A stretch of DNA of 64,000 nt from Apodospora peruviana (lineage: Eukaryota > Ascomycota > Sordariomycetes > Sordariales > Lasiosphaeriaceae), in contig JAUEDM010000002.1 of NCBI GenBank assembly GCA_033439685.1, forward strand, positions 5,456,001 through 5,520,000. Direction: 5' to 3'. Shown piece by piece: positions 46,543 to 58,627 of the stretch. The position numbers were made by a program, and so were the translations under genes. The first letter of the stretch is position 1; each line of letters opens with the position of its first letter. Below the pieces are notes generated by a model, which had not been told where the DNA came from, did not search any database, and saw nothing but the letters and a program-made list of their open reading frames with translations.

Positions 46543-49500
46543 CTAAGCGTTCTCGCCACTTCCGGAGCCGCCCGCCTTGCTCTCGTCACGCAGGCTCTTG
46601 AGCTGCGTGTGGAAGTCTTTGTTTACCCACTCCCAATACCTGGTCCACACCTGATTAGATCCAGTGCCGGCGCTGCCCACAGAATTGCCCGTGGTGTTGA
46701 GCGCCGACTTGAGCTTGTCTCCCAGCAGCAGGGTAACCCGCAACGCAGCCTTGTTGGCTTCCTCTTGCTTCTCGAGCTCCTGCTTGACAGCTGTATCTTT
46801 AAGCTTGGTAGACAGCGTCTGACGGAACGCTTCGGCAATGGAGTCCAAGCGGCGGGTTGTCTCATCGGGATCAATAAATACCAGCTTCGACACCATCAAG
46901 TTGCAGAGCGCGCGGATATCACCGTCGTCTGACAGACCAGCGACAATCCGGTCGTAGAGATCAATGATGCTGATCCGCGAGAAGGCGGTTTCCATGAGCG
47001 CATACAATGTTTCGTACGCAGCCTTCCGGACTTCCAGACCATCATCAATGATATGCTTGAACGGGCCCATCTGAACCTCACGCACGAGTTCAGGCTTCTT
47101 CACCGTCTCGTTCATAACATAGGGCATCAACTGGTTGAGTTGACCAAGTATCAGCTCCGGCTTGTTGTGAGATGCCGAGTTAAAGGTGGACATTGCATGC
47201 CGGCGGATCTCCATGTCGGGATCCTCTAGCATGGTCTTTAGCATGTCGACCAAATAGCTCTTAAGGAGGGTGTCAAAAGCTTCATTCTCGTCTGGAAGAG
47301 TGTATCGAAGAGCCTGGACTGCGATCGCCCGCAAAACTTGCGACTCAGCCCTCAACAGGGACTGGGATTCTCGTCAGCGAACATCTCAAACACGTAACGG
47401 CATTGGACCTACCTGAAGTTTTGGCATGTAAGTCTTTGGGTCGATGATGACCATACGGCCGATGCATTCAGCGCAGACTGCCTTGTTGTCCTCAGCGCCG
47501 GTAGCGTTGAGAATCTGATCCCAAATCGGTGTTGAAAAGTCGGCAATGTCAGCAGCGCCCAGTGCTGCCTGCTGAAGGACTTCCTTGATTGCTTGGAGAA
47601 GCAGATACTGGGTGTTGCCCTCCTTCTGCATTGCGTGGAGAATGCTCGGGACATACTTGGGTACATTTCCTGCTCCGGCTCGCCCAAGTGCTGTTGCTGC
47701 TGCGAGGGAGACTTTGTCAAACTCGTTGGAGAACTGATCCAAGAAGAGCTTCGGTGGAAGCGGGAAGTTGGGGCCGAGGCGCAAACCAGCCTCACCGAGA
47801 ACAGCCAGTGCCAGGCTCGCCCGAGCTTGATCACCGGAATTGGCATTGATCTCCTGGACGAAGCTATCCATAGTAACGCCGGCCGAGGTGCCGCTGGCAA
47901 CAAGGAGAGTGCCGATTACCTTACCGACAACAGCCGGTTCACCGCCGACGCCAACTTCCTTCAATAGACCTGCCATCAATGGCCTCCCTTGCCCTCCCGA
48001 TCCGATGTTGGTCACAAGAACAAGCAGGGAATCCAGCACCGATCCTGCCATGTTCGCCCTGAGTAGTTCACAGAGCGCATGGATGAGCTTTCCTGTAACA
48101 ACAATCGTTGGCTTTTCAGCAGCAAGCCGTGCAAGGACAAGAAGCCCAGGGCCGAGCAACTGGGCATCGTTCTTCGAGATTACTGGCGTGAGCTGTGTCA
48201 CAACACTTTCAATAGTGGCGTCATCCAGGGCTCCTTCTGTAGCAGTGGAGAGCACGAGGTGCTTGAGGGCCATGACACTCGATCCTCGCAGGGAGCGATC
48301 TGATTTTCGGAGCTGTGCTGCAAGCTCGTTAACCACTTCACGAATCCACTGTCGCTCAAAGTAAACACCGGTTGTGGACAGAGCTCCAATATTGTCGATG
48401 GCTCGCACGGCAGCTAGCCTGGTAGTTTCATTCTTGAGACGGTCCAATAAGTAACCCAAGGCCGTTGTTCGCTTATCCTGAGACAACAAGCCCGAGCCTT
48501 CAGTTCCCGTAGTCCTCGACAAAAGAGTACCCAGAGCATGGATTGCTTTCTGTCGAACTTCCGCATCTGCATCATTTGCGATCGTACGGTCGATGATGAC
48601 GTCGTAAAGCTTCTGAAGCTCCCCCTTAAACTTTTGGGCCGTTAAGCGGGAGCGCGGAGGCGTGATAGTCTTCACAAGCTCCTCGGCAGTTCTGATGGCT
48701 TCGCCGGATATTTTGTAGATCCTATCGTGAACGACAGCAACGACCCCAGCAACGATTTTGGAAAGATATGGTTGTAGGTCGGCCGATGAGTGGTTCTTAG
48801 CGATATCACTGGTCAGACGTAGCGCAGCAATCCTCAGAGTGCTGGCCGTTGCCGATGCGTTACCTCCGGTGACTGAATTGCACGTTGGAGCGGGCGCTGC
48901 ACTTGATGATTTGATAGCCTCAAGTATCAGACCGATGAGCTGATCAAAGTAGGACGCTAAGCCGCCTCTCTGTACAGAGATCATGTCGTCAAGGAGGTTG
49001 ATGATGGCTTGCCTACTAGAAATAGCCTTTCCTTTCAGCAACTTGGTGGCCACCTTTATAATCACGGGAGTGAGTCCCGCGAGGTCAGCACGTGGTCCCG
49101 CCGCCGGAACTTTCTCTAGAGTAGGGGAAGTCAGGCCTGTGCCCGACAGATCCGAGGAAGTTATATTTAGAGCAAACGAAGAGGCGCCGCCGGCACTGCT
49201 CTGACGTCTTCGTTTTCTGCTTGGGGGAAGCTGATTGATGTATTCACTCGAGGTACTGTCGACGGAAAACTCGGGAATAATGCCTTCTCCCGTTTTGCGA
49301 ATCAGGAGCGCCATTGCTGATAGGACCTCGAGGCGCACATTCTCCTCGCGCTCCTCAAATCGTTTAATGAGAGCCGGTGCAATCTTGCCATAGAGCACAC
49401 CACTGTCCAAAAGATCGCCGCTACTTCTCGTAGAGATAATTGTGTGCAGTGCTTTGGCGGCGCAACGTCGAACTTTCCAGCTTGCGTCGTCGTCATCATC

Positions 49501-50720
49501 GAAACCCCCATCAGCTTCAAATTCGTCATCTTCTTCAAATTCATCCTCCTCCTCCTCTTCATCCATATCTTCATCTTCATCCATTGCGTAGTTCGGGTCG
49601 AACTTGAGATATCGAAGGCAGGCGGTGATGGCAGCCTCAGTGAATGGCCGCATTTGTGTTGGGCACGATGACAGGAACGCCTCCAAGGCGACCAAGGCAG
49701 CCTCTCGAATATCGTTGAACTCAAGACCGGTATCACCTCCCTCACTGATCTCCTCCAGTTGCGCCTCAAGTTGTTCTTCGCCGAGAACATTGAGAATAAA
49801 CGGCGCTAGCTCTGGGAGATGGCGCCCAAATCGGTAGGGGATGGATCGAGCCATGGAGCCCAATATCGTGATATACAAACGAGTTGTCACTGCAGGTACG
49901 TTTGAGTGGCTAAGAACGTCGACGGCTCGCTTAATGAAAGTCACCAAGACATCATCTGGTAGGTAATTGGCCAACATGGAGACGGCCACAACAGCCCTCT
50001 TCTTGACCACCGAATTACCCTTGTCGCTCTCCAGGAGTGTGACAACGGCATCTAGCAGAGCCTCAATTTCGACATGCTGAAGCATCGGGCCAAAGCATCG
50101 TACAACCTCGATGAGCACGTCGACAGAATATGAACTGAGATCCTGGTCGTTCTCCAGCAGGCCAGGGACAATCTTACCGCCAGGTGTTGACCGTCCCAGA
50201 AAGCGAGGAATGAGCACTCGGGTGATACTATTGTATGCCTCGACGACGTCTCGGGTGGGCTGTATCCCAGCTATGGGGCGAGGAAGAGCTTCGACGGTGG
50301 CACGCATCGCCATAGCGGGGACTGAGTTATCGACGGAGTTCTTGAGCTTCAACGACGACAGCTTTTCAATCATCGGGACGATGAGCTGGGTTGGGAGTTT
50401 CCTGACCAATGGGCCGAGACTATACCACGATGTTAGCATCAGGTTTAGCAGAACCCCTTTGAGGCAGGCAATCGTTCCCACCATTTTATGGCCTGGTTCT
50501 GAACCTCTCCATTCTGATCATCCAATGCTCGCACGACATTATCCACCGTACGTGAAGCTGTGTTATAATCATGGTGTAAGAGCTCGGGCTTGGCTATGGA
50601 GAGGACATTGAACAGGTCACTGAGGGCCATGAAGCGGAAATCGGGATCCGGATCAGTGACCTTCTGCAGGAGGAGGTTGACCGTTTGGCTGGTCGGGTTG
50701 GTCGGGATCGTCGTCGCCAT
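46543..50720 (-). CDS. CAND1: CAND1/TIP120 cullin exchange factor
   Basis: HEAT-repeat protein that binds un-neddylated cullin-RING ligases and exchanges their substrate receptors. Three exons (50720-50482, 50419-47413, 47361-46543) join to 1,354 residues. The start MATTIPTNPTSQTVNLLLQK leads into HEAT repeats (DPDPDFRFMALSDLFNVLS; IKCLGPLVRKLPTQ forms across intron 1, which has a clear TGCTAAC branch site). An acidic insert at about 355-390 (Asp/Glu runs ending in DDDDDASWKVRRCAAKAL) is typical of CAND1. The C-terminal TIP120 domain is complete (SHNKPELILGQLNQLMPYVM; GPFKHIIDDGLEVRKAAYE; DIRALCNLMVSKLVFIDPDE). Intron 2 must end at 47362 to give KLQSLLRAESQVLRA; the later AG gives a stop. It is divergent from the mitochondrial-type gene. 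Confidence 0.96.
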
Positions 50721-51936
50721 GATAACTTTCGGCTAGAGATCAGCAACAAGATGTGAGCACTCAATACGCGTCGTCCAGCGGCACGATTAGTTGAGCAAGT
50801 CGCGTCTGACCCAGGGTCAGCTATTAGGCGTTTGGGCTGCGATGAATATGCTAGACTCGGGTGCTTGGACAGGCAGGAAGACCGAATAAGAGAGGGGGTG
50901 GTGCTGGGCGCTATTTGACCACCGAAGCAAGCAAAGCAGATATATGGACTTGGTTCGCCGATTATCTGGATCAAAAATGTTCAGAGTAAAATCAAGAATG
51001 CCCCCTAGTTTGTGGTAAGGCGGTTTTCGTTGTCGACGTGAACTCGAAAGCCGTGGAAGCAACGAGGATGGTGGGGTTGACACTAGGCAGCCCGCGGGGT
51101 TCACGCACGAGCCACCAGAGATCTCCACACAAGGAAAGCTCCCCCGCTAGCGTTGTCCACTGGCACCACTGAGCAGGGATGCCCGGTCTTAATCGCAACG
51201 TACGGGATAGCCTGCGGTCCGTACGGAATCCTTGTACTGTACATAATTTGTGCTGCTGAGTTTCGGCGGCAAAGAGGACATGTAGGGGTGAAATGTGAAT
51301 ATGATTCAGCTCATATACCCAGGGCGAGGGCGTAGAAACATTTGAAAGCTCAGGTGAAACTTGGCAAGTCTGACAACTTAAATCTGAGCTTGAATTGAAG
51401 CTCAGCACTCGGTCACTTCGGTGTACGTTTCGTAAACATTCAGAAAGCTCATCCCGGCCAATGAACGCTTGGGGCTCAATTTGAGTTTCACTACCAGGAC
51501 CCATTTAAATCTAACCTTTTGTTTATTCCCAAGCCGTTTTGATGTTTACTCTTATGATTTAGATCGTGTTGTATATTTCTGCCTCACTTTGTGATGTTGA
51601 ACCTCACGCTGCCGCCCTCCGGCGTATTTACGGTTGAGAAAATGGAGACATTCAAACGTCCCGGCTTAGCCTAGCCCATGTACGATACATACGTCATGAC
51701 TGGCAGCCGCCACAAGCTGGCAGACCGCACCCGAAGCCCCAGCCTTCCAATTACATCTTCCAATTACATGCCGCCGACGAGTCTCTAATTATCCTCACTC
51801 ATCAAGTTCACCTTTCGACCAGACAGTTTAGAGGAGAGTTGAACGACCACATTTCTTTCATTAATTGTATGAGTCCAATGCGATATACCACCATATGACT
51901 TGCTAACTTCCGTCTTCTAGAGTCACCAATTTCACA
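50721..51936. other. Divergent intergenic region, CAND1 and acidic mitochondrial-type gene
   Basis: 1.2 kb with promoters on both sides. A 170-codon minus-strand frame at 50992-51504 has no motif and I do not regard it as a gene. No RNA gene seen. Confidence 0.6.
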
Positions 51937-52548
51937 ATGTCTACCGTCGCTCGAGCTTTCACCGGCTTCCGGACAGCTTACTGCCGGACCACTCGTCTTC
52001 AATCGAGCCGCATTCTTGGTCGGAGGGCCTATGCCAGTGGCCAGGGTCACGCTGCAGCAAGCAGTGACATGCCATGGTACAATTCATTCCATTTCGCTTG
52101 CTTGGAGAGGCAATAGCTAACCGCGAATCAATAGGATTGCCACGGCTGCTGTGATCACAATACCGGGCGTATTCTTTATGACGAGGAAGGATCCTCCCAG
52201 GCCAAGCCATGGTAGCCATTCGGCCGAGGAGAAGCATGAAGAGGCTGCCGATGAGGCAGAGTCAAAGGACTCGTCCGAGGAAGATGCCGCGGAAAAGCCA
52301 GAGAAAGAGGGAGAGCCCACTGGAGAGGCCAAGTCCGACGATGGCTCAAGCAGCGACAGCGATGATGATGCTCCGCCCACGCCTGCAAGCGATGATGATG
52401 GCGACTCGAAGAAGATGGACACGTCGCATGACAGCGTAAGTGTTGACTGTCTAACAGACACTGGCGGCTTTGCTGACCCTCCTCGCAGCAGAGTGAAAAG
52501 TTGACCGACAAGCCCGACTCCAAGCGGGTGGACCCAACTGAGAAGTGA
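51937..52548 (+). CDS. Small acidic protein with predicted mitochondrial leader and one membrane helix
   Basis: Three exons (51937-52076, 52135-52435, 52489-52548) give 166 residues; a CAGCAG acceptor allows a form one residue shorter. Residues 1-36 are rich in Arg, Ser and Thr and lack acidic residues (MSTVARAFTGFRTAYCRTTR), which suits a mitochondrial presequence. A hydrophobic helix follows at 47-63 (WIATAAVITIPGVFFMT), split by intron 1. The rest is a highly charged Glu/Asp/Ser/Lys tail, probably disordered (EEKHEEAADEAESKDSSEED). Predicted location is a mitochondrial membrane, with the acidic tail exposed to one side. I do not recognise a named family. The consistent splicing argues for a real gene. 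Confidence 0.75.
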
Positions 52549-53028
52549 TATTTGAGTGCAGAGCGTTGTACCGGCATTTGGGAAGTCACAGACTACTGGT
52601 AGGTACTTACTAAGTATATTAGCGATTTCTTGGACTTTCAGACAGAAAATGAAAGACCCAACCTGAATCAATGCAAACTGGCAGTAAAGTTGTGTGTTTT
52701 CTTTGGGAAGTGCATGCCCCTTTCGCAACGACGAGACCCTGATGGAAGGAGCCCACAATGGCAACAAGTTCCGCCCGTCGAGAGCGGACATGAAACGCAA
52801 CTGCTTGATACACTGACGCAAAGCCCGGCTTCATGTTTTGGGGCAGGAGCATTGAGCTATCTCCTCCGAAGAGAGCCTTCGAACAAAGAGAGACGGTATC
52901 CATCCCCAAGACCCAGACACTGAACACTCCTCTGAGCTTGTCAACATAACACCACGACCTTCCAAGCCCTTCCGGGTCAATCCAGTCCTTTCCTTGGTGA
53001 CGGCATTCTTACCAACCACATCCTCATT
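52549..53028. other. Short intergenic region before the PLAC8 gene
   Basis: 480 bases between two plus-strand genes, serving as 3' UTR and promoter. Nothing else seen. Confidence 0.6.
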
Positions 53029-55161
53029 ATGTTCAGCCCTTGCCCGGGAAATGCTGATATCGAGCAGACTCCTAAGAGTCAGGAGTGGAAAACCGAGCTC
53101 TTTGAGCCGGTTGATGACGCCAATGACTGTATAAGAGCGTTTTGTAACCCGTGTGACCAGTTTGGCCGGACACGATATCGCCTGGAGCAGCTTGATCGTC
53201 AGGAAGACCCACTGGATATGTCTAAGTACAAAGCCTACAATTCGGCTTGCTTGAACTACTTCCTTTTATGCTTCTCCCTCGGTATGCTCCACCATCTAAA
53301 GACAGACGGGCGTGTTCTGGCAATTGGCTAATAAACACTTCAAGGCATTGGCAGCGGAATCTATCTGGCCGACCAGACGACGCGGATTCGGAAGACTTAC
53401 GGCATCAGAGGCAATTATGGAGACGACGTGTGCATGGGGATAACCTGTCAGCAATGCTCATTGATCAGAGACGACATGGAAATTCGCCGGCGCGAGAACC
53501 ACAAACGCACCATTGAACTTGCACACGGCCTTCGCTCACCAAGACCCCTGGGCGAGAAGCACTACCAACCCTTGCACACAATGGCCGTCCATGGAGCCTA
53601 TCGGCAGGAGCCTCAGATGCTTTCTCCCAATCAACCATCCATACCCGTCACACCCGATCACCGCTCGGTGCATTTCGAAGACGAGCCTCTGCCGGAGAAC
53701 GAGGAACCACCTCGCATGAGCCCGCTGTCCCCAAGTGAGCAGAATAAAGATAGAGGACCTGAGCACTTGCCGCCAATTCCTGAAGTTACAAGTCCACGTC
53801 CACTTCTCGAACCCCTAGGGCGCAGGGCCCAGGCTTTGACTCCTATCAGCGAGAGGAACAGCGCGGAAGATTCAGAGTCACAGCAGCTCCAGGAGAACAA
53901 GCGTCGACCCGCCGCTCCAGATTCTGAACCCAAGCAGAAGTTACCTCCGCACGGAGCTCTGAAGCGTACGGTCAAGTCAGAACGCCCTCATGTGACTGAA
54001 CCTGAAGCTGGACCCGCAGAGGTGACCCCTGACATTTTTGTAACGCCGAGCGATCAGCAGACAGGTCCAATTCTCAGTGTTCCTGGTTCGTTTCCTCTAA
54101 CTCCTCAACATGAGATCAGTGCCGACGACCAAGAGCCCGACCCTCGGGCGGCCGATGACAATGTCGAGTCACGCAAGCTCACAGATCGCGGCCACAGTAT
54201 CAGCGATGACGAGAGAGACGAATTTGTAGAACTCAGATACCCCAAGCACAGCCTCAGCATGGACAGAAGAGCGCCGGTGGATGATGCTTTCGTCCGTGAA
54301 GATCGTCTCGAGTCGGACGAAGTTGTCAGTGCACAGGATGAGCCGCAGAAGCATGACCTTCCAGCCGACGTCAAGGCGCCAATCCCGGTTTCTCCTTTCA
54401 TCAGGGGACATGATCTGGAAACAGGCACCCAGGTCCCAACGCCCGATTCACTCCCATTCTCTACCTCGTCTTCCCCTTTCAAGGGACACTACTTGGGATC
54501 ATATATTCGTGTCCCAACCCCCGAACCACTCCCAGCTCCCAGGCACAGTCTATCAAAGGATCGACGTACTCCATCGCCTGCTATGAAAGGCGCCACACAT
54601 CATTTGGAATCAGATATCCATATGCCAACCCCCGAACGAATCCCGGTTCACGGGCACAGGCTATCAAATGATCGACGTACTCCCTCGCCCGCTCCGAGAG
54701 GCGCCAGACACGATTTGGGATCAGATATCCGTGTCAAGACTCCAGAACTGCTTGCAGCTCACGGGCACATGCTATCGAATGATCGACGTACTCCCTCGCC
54801 TGCTCCGAGAGGCACCATACATGATCTGGGATCAGATATTCGTGTCCCGACCCCAGAACTGCTTGCAGCTCACAGATTATCAAAGCAGTGGAGGAATCGG
54901 GAACCTCGTCTGTTGCGAACACCCAGCCCGCGCTTCGAAAGGCATGATCTGAACAGTCCTGCTGCTGCGAACCCAGCAAGGCAGCACTCTATCCTGTTGG
55001 ACAAGCGAGTAGCTCAGCCAGCCGACAATACCCGTGAGCATTCCATCAACGATGATAACTTGGTCTCAGAACGGGTGCACCAGCTGCTCGAGCGCTTCCT
55101 TGAACAAGACAGGAGGTCTGTTGGCAGGTCTTCTTCTGGCAGGTCTGACAAGTCACGTTAG
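53029..55161 (+). CDS. PLAC8-family Cys-rich protein with repetitive C-terminal tail
   Basis: Two exons (53029-53281, 53345-55161) join to 689 residues. The N-terminal part (about 20-150) is a PLAC8-type domain: an acidic WKTELFEPVDD, Cys-rich AFCNPCDQFGRTRYRLEQ, a hydrophobic stretch (NSACLNYFLLCFSLG, then IGSGIYLADQTTRIRKTYGI across the splice) and CMGITCQQCSLIRDDMEIRR. Family members are small membrane-associated proteins linked elsewhere to metal resistance or organ size; the fungal ones are little studied. The remaining roughly 530 residues are Pro/Glu/Ser-rich and probably disordered. They include 37-residue tandem repeats carrying RRTPSPAP motifs and end in a short helix (VHQLLERFLEQDRRSVG). 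Function unknown; a membrane-anchored, heavily phosphorylated scaffold is only an inference. Confidence 0.82.
54550..54882 (+). repeat. 111-bp coding tandem repeats in the PLAC8 gene
   Basis: Units begin at 54550, 54661 and 54772 (CTATCAAA/CTATCGAA followed by GGATCGACG or TGATCGACG). A partial unit starts near 54878. The period is exactly 37 codons, so copy number can change without a frameshift. The protein unit is LSNDRRTPSPAPRGA followed by HDLGSDIRVPTPELLAAHGH. The last two copies are the most alike. Confidence 0.9.
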
Positions 55162-56358
55162 TGCATGAAGGCACGTACGTGAACTGGGGAAGGACAAGAC
55201 CGGTAGGACTCATGGAAGCTTATTGGAAAAGAAGGCTCCCCCTGGAGACAGTAATTGTAATCGAGGAATTTCTATAAAAGTAGCATTATACCCGACTCCT
55301 ATAAATCTCTTTCTTCAACCCCGTTTCTCTTCAGGAGGCCCGATCACTTTTCATCAGCGAAGAATAAATACAATGTAGACATGGAAAATGTTCACGTAAG
55401 GTGTCGTAGTTTTGGCACTTTGGTAGGAGACATCCAGCCTTGTTGTGTTGGAAGTTTGGAAGAGCGAGAATCGGCAGGCTGACTGTCAATGTCGTTACTC
55501 GCATCGGAAACGGCTACAGCCATAGTATATGTTAAGTGGTCAGTGGAGAAACCCCGTTGTATTTTGGCAATTCCCCGGGGTGGACTGCTGGTGACTCACT
55601 TTCGGTGTGCGGTACGGCCCTGGTTGGCTTGTTTGTTAGTGCGGGCGGACCACGAGCACTTGAAGGAGCCAAACGACTGAACCCTATAAAAGCAATACCA
55701 AGTAAAACCGACTTGGGATGAGTATGAAGATCAGATATAGAAAGACATGAAACGCTGCTCCTTCGTTAAACAATTCAGTGAATTTGTAGTTAATTGCAAG
55801 TCTCTGTCGACCCTGTCCTCGCTAAACGACTAACACGCCAAGAATATATGCAAGTATTCCGTACATACATTGTAATCCGTAAGAAAGGGTCAGGAAGGTA
55901 CTGCCCCGCAGCGCCTCGAACATCCACGATGGAGCTCTCAAAACTTCATCTCTCCCGGCCGCTGCGGGGTTGATTTGAGTGAGTGACTTGACTGTTGCAC
56001 CACAACGCTTACTCCTATCCGTACACACCATCCATCCATCAGCTTGAAGTAAGTCCGGAACTGACCGAGCCTTGCGCGACCGTGAACGGCATCGGCACCT
56101 CTTCACTCTTTTCTTTTTTTCTGCCTCTTTACCTGATACATCATCTCTCATCACATACTCTCTCGTGGTCTCATTCTCTGATACAGGCTTTCCTGGCTCG
56201 ACAAGACTGTGCTTTTTGTAAGAGGTGGATCAGATTATTGTGGCAATTGGAGAAAAGGGTACTTTTTTCTTCGGTCTCGTTAACTCATCACTGTCCTTTA
56301 CTCCCCTCACCTTAAAACACCACATACATACCTATACAACCAAAAACGGAAATAAAAG
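55162..56358. other. Intergenic region upstream of HEM3
   Basis: 1.2 kb between two plus-strand genes. The last 300 bases are CT-rich, as is usual for fungal promoters. No gene recognised. Confidence 0.6.
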
Positions 56359-57456
56359 ATGGCCGAACAACACCAAGACCAAGAAGATGGCAGCGCCTCA
56401 GTCATCCGCATCGGCACACGGCGCTCGGCCCTGGCCCTGAAACAAGTCGAGCTGGTCATCGCGGACCTGCAAAAGACCCACCCGAACGCCCGCTTCGAGG
56501 TCTGCGCCATGGCGACCCTGGGGGACCGCGACAAGGTGACCGCCCTCCCAGAGATGGGCAAGGGCATCTGGACATCGGAGCTCGAGGCCCAGCTCGTCAA
56601 CCGCGAAGTCGACTTCATCGTGCACTGCCTCAAGGACATGCCGACCTCGCTCCCGGCCGGCTGCGTCCTCGGCTGCGTCACCAAGCGCGAGGACCCCCGG
56701 GATGTAGTCATCTTCAGCAAGCACCACGGGTCCAAGTACGCCAAGCTGGCCGACCTGCCGGACGGGAGCGTCGTGGGCACGAGCAGCGTGCGCCGGGCGG
56801 CGCAGCTGCGGCGCCACTATCCGGGCTTGGTGTTCAAGGATGTCCGGGGCAACATCGACACCAGGGTCAAACACGTGGACAACTACGACGAGAAGGGGTA
56901 CGATTGCATCATCCTCGCGGCCGCGGGCCTGCTGCGCATGGACTTTGGCGACCGGATCGCGCAGTATCTCGACACCTCTACCGAAGGCGGCGGCATGCTC
57001 CACGCCGTCGGGCAGGGCGCGCTCGGGCTCGAGGTGCGCGAGAACAACGAGCGGATGCTGGGTATGTTGAAGGCGGTCGAGGACACGCCGACCATGATGG
57101 CGTGCTTTGCCGAGCGCAGCATCATGCGCGCGCTTGAGGGCGGGTGCAGCGTGCCGATTGGCGTCGAGACGTCCTGGGTTTTCGAGGGACGCGATGAGGA
57201 TGAGGAAGAAGAACAAAGCAGTAAGAAAAAGCTACGGGTCCGCGCTACCGTTGTCAGTCTGGATGGCAAGACGGCCGTGGACGGGGAAAAGACGGAAGAG
57301 GTGGCGAGCCTGGCACAGGCGGACAGCTTGGGCAAGAAGCTGGCGCAGGACCTGGTGGAGCGCGGAGCGCAAAAGATATTGGACGCTATCAACAAAGGCC
57401 GTGATTCCGGTGCGGCGGTGAAAATAAGCGATGCCAATCCTTCTAGTACTGTATGA
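56359..57456 (+). CDS. HEM3: Porphobilinogen deaminase (hydroxymethylbilane synthase)
   Basis: Third enzyme of haem synthesis. It condenses four porphobilinogens into hydroxymethylbilane in the cytosol. Single exon of 365 residues. Visible: GTRRSALALKQ (19-29, substrate-binding arginines), the HCLKDMPTSLP loop with catalytic Asp93, GTSSVRRAAQLRR (140-152), FKDVRGNIDTRVKH, ILAAAGLLRMD, and GGCSVPIGV, whose Cys263 holds the dipyrromethane cofactor. All key residues are present. An acidic/Lys insert (DEDEEEEQSSKKK) sits in the C-terminal domain, a common length-variable spot. The start MAEQHQDQEDGSASVIRIG is the only reasonable ATG. It converges with GCV3. Confidence 0.98.
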   Translation: MAEQHQDQEDGSASVIRIGTRRSALALKQVELVIADLQKTHPNARFEVCAMATLGDRDKVTALPEMGKGIWTSELEAQLVNREVDFIVHCLKDMPTSLPAGCVLGCVTKREDPRDVVIFSKHHGSKYAKLADLPDGSVVGTSSVRRAAQLRRHYPGLVFKDVRGNIDTRVKHVDNYDEKGYDCIILAAAGLLRMDFGDRIAQYLDTSTEGGGMLHAVGQGALGLEVRENNERMLGMLKAVEDTPTMMACFAERSIMRALEGGCSVPIGVETSWVFEGRDEDEEEEQSSKKKLRVRATVVSLDGKTAVDGEKTEEVASLAQADSLGKKLAQDLVERGAQKILDAINKGRDSGAAVKISDANPSSTV

Positions 57457-58004
57457 CAATGTCAGACGCAACACGCGCGTTCTGTTTTCTTCTTTTTAGA
57501 TTTTTGATAAGTTGCTCATCATCGCACGAACTGGTGACGGGCAATTTGCATATAGATGCCGAAACTGGTGGGAGGGGAAGAGAAAAAGAAAGATATCATG
57601 AAAGCAATTGGCCATTTCTCCTCAAGCTGATCAAGAGCACTGGTTGAATGTATTGTTTATTTAGTGTTGAAGCAGTTGTTGAGAGCAATACGACTGCTAC
57701 CTCTAGCACAGCTGTTTTCATGTACCTTGCCCTATCAGGAACCCTTTCCATTTCGTCCAAGAAAGAAAGAACCGAGAAAGTGCATGGAAACCAAAAAGAA
57801 AAAAAGAACACCTTTCCCATTTCGCCATCTGGTGCTGCTGCCCCTATGATACAAGTCCGTCCGTCCCCTTGGGTCGATGTCAATGTATAGAAACGATGAT
57901 TTCAGGTTGAACTGGTCCCCCTCCCTTTCCTTGGAATTGAATATATCTGATGATAAGACCGTCTGCCTCCCTTTATCTCTATTTATTTTTCCTCATCCGG
58001 AGAT
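57457..58004. other. Convergent 3' region of HEM3 and GCV3
   Basis: 548-base tail-to-tail spacer expected to hold both 3' UTRs. No other feature seen. Confidence 0.65.
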
Positions 58005-58627
58005 TTAATGCGAGTCCTCGCCCTCGCTCGAGGCCGTGAACTCGCCGTACTGCTCCTCCGTCATGAGCGCCTCGAACTCGGTGGCGCCCGCCTCGTCAAC
58101 CTTGGCCTTGACGACCCAGCCGCCGCCGCGCGAGTCGTCCTCGGGCAACTGGTTGATCGTCCCCGGCTTTTCTTCGAGCAAAGTATTGACGGCCGTGACC
58201 TTGCAGCTGACGGGCGAGTTGATGTCGGCGGCGCTCTTGACCGACTCGACAGCCCCCACCGGGTCGCCGGCTTGCACGGCCTTGCCGACCTCGGGCAGCT
58301 CGACAAAGACGACGTCGCCCAGCGCCGCGGCGGCGTACTCGGAAATGCCGATCACGGCCGTCTTCTTGTCGGCCGACAGGTCGACCCACTCGTGCTCCTT
58401 GGTGTATCTCTTTTCGAGGACTATAACGACACACACAAAAGGTTAGTCTTTGAAAGCTTCGCTGGTTGGTTGGTTGTGTCGTGTTGTGTTTGCTCCGCTG
58501 TCGGGGGAACAAACGTACCTGTCGCAGAGACGGAAAACGGCCTAACCCGAGCTGCAATTGGGGAGCTCTTGACGAGAGAGAAGCCTGAAGGCCGGGCAGA
58601 CCTCAGGCACCGTGCAATTGATGCCAT
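58005..58627 (-). CDS. GCV3: Glycine cleavage system H protein, mitochondrial
   Basis: Lipoyl carrier of the mitochondrial glycine decarboxylase complex. It shuttles the aminomethyl group between the P, T and L proteins, and in yeast H is also needed for lipoylation of other enzymes. Two exons (58627-58519, 58420-58005) give 174 residues. Residues 1 to about 36 form a basic targeting sequence (MASIARCLRSARPSGFSLVK). The mature part starts VLEKRYTKEHEWVDL after the splice. The lipoyl site is Lys98 in VGAVESVKSAADINSPVS, and the family C-terminus is present (GGGWVVKAKV, MTEEQYGEF). Length and motifs are complete. It is divergent from SPG1. Confidence 0.97.

Noticed and set aside
52117..52821. 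234-codon frame antisense to the acidic mitochondrial-type gene
   Set aside because: Ser/Leu-rich complement of Glu/Asp codons, crosses the introns of the plus-strand gene, no motif.
56398..57216. 272-codon frame antisense to HEM3
   Set aside because: Opposite the GC-rich HEM3 coding strand; a mirror frame caused by codon bias.
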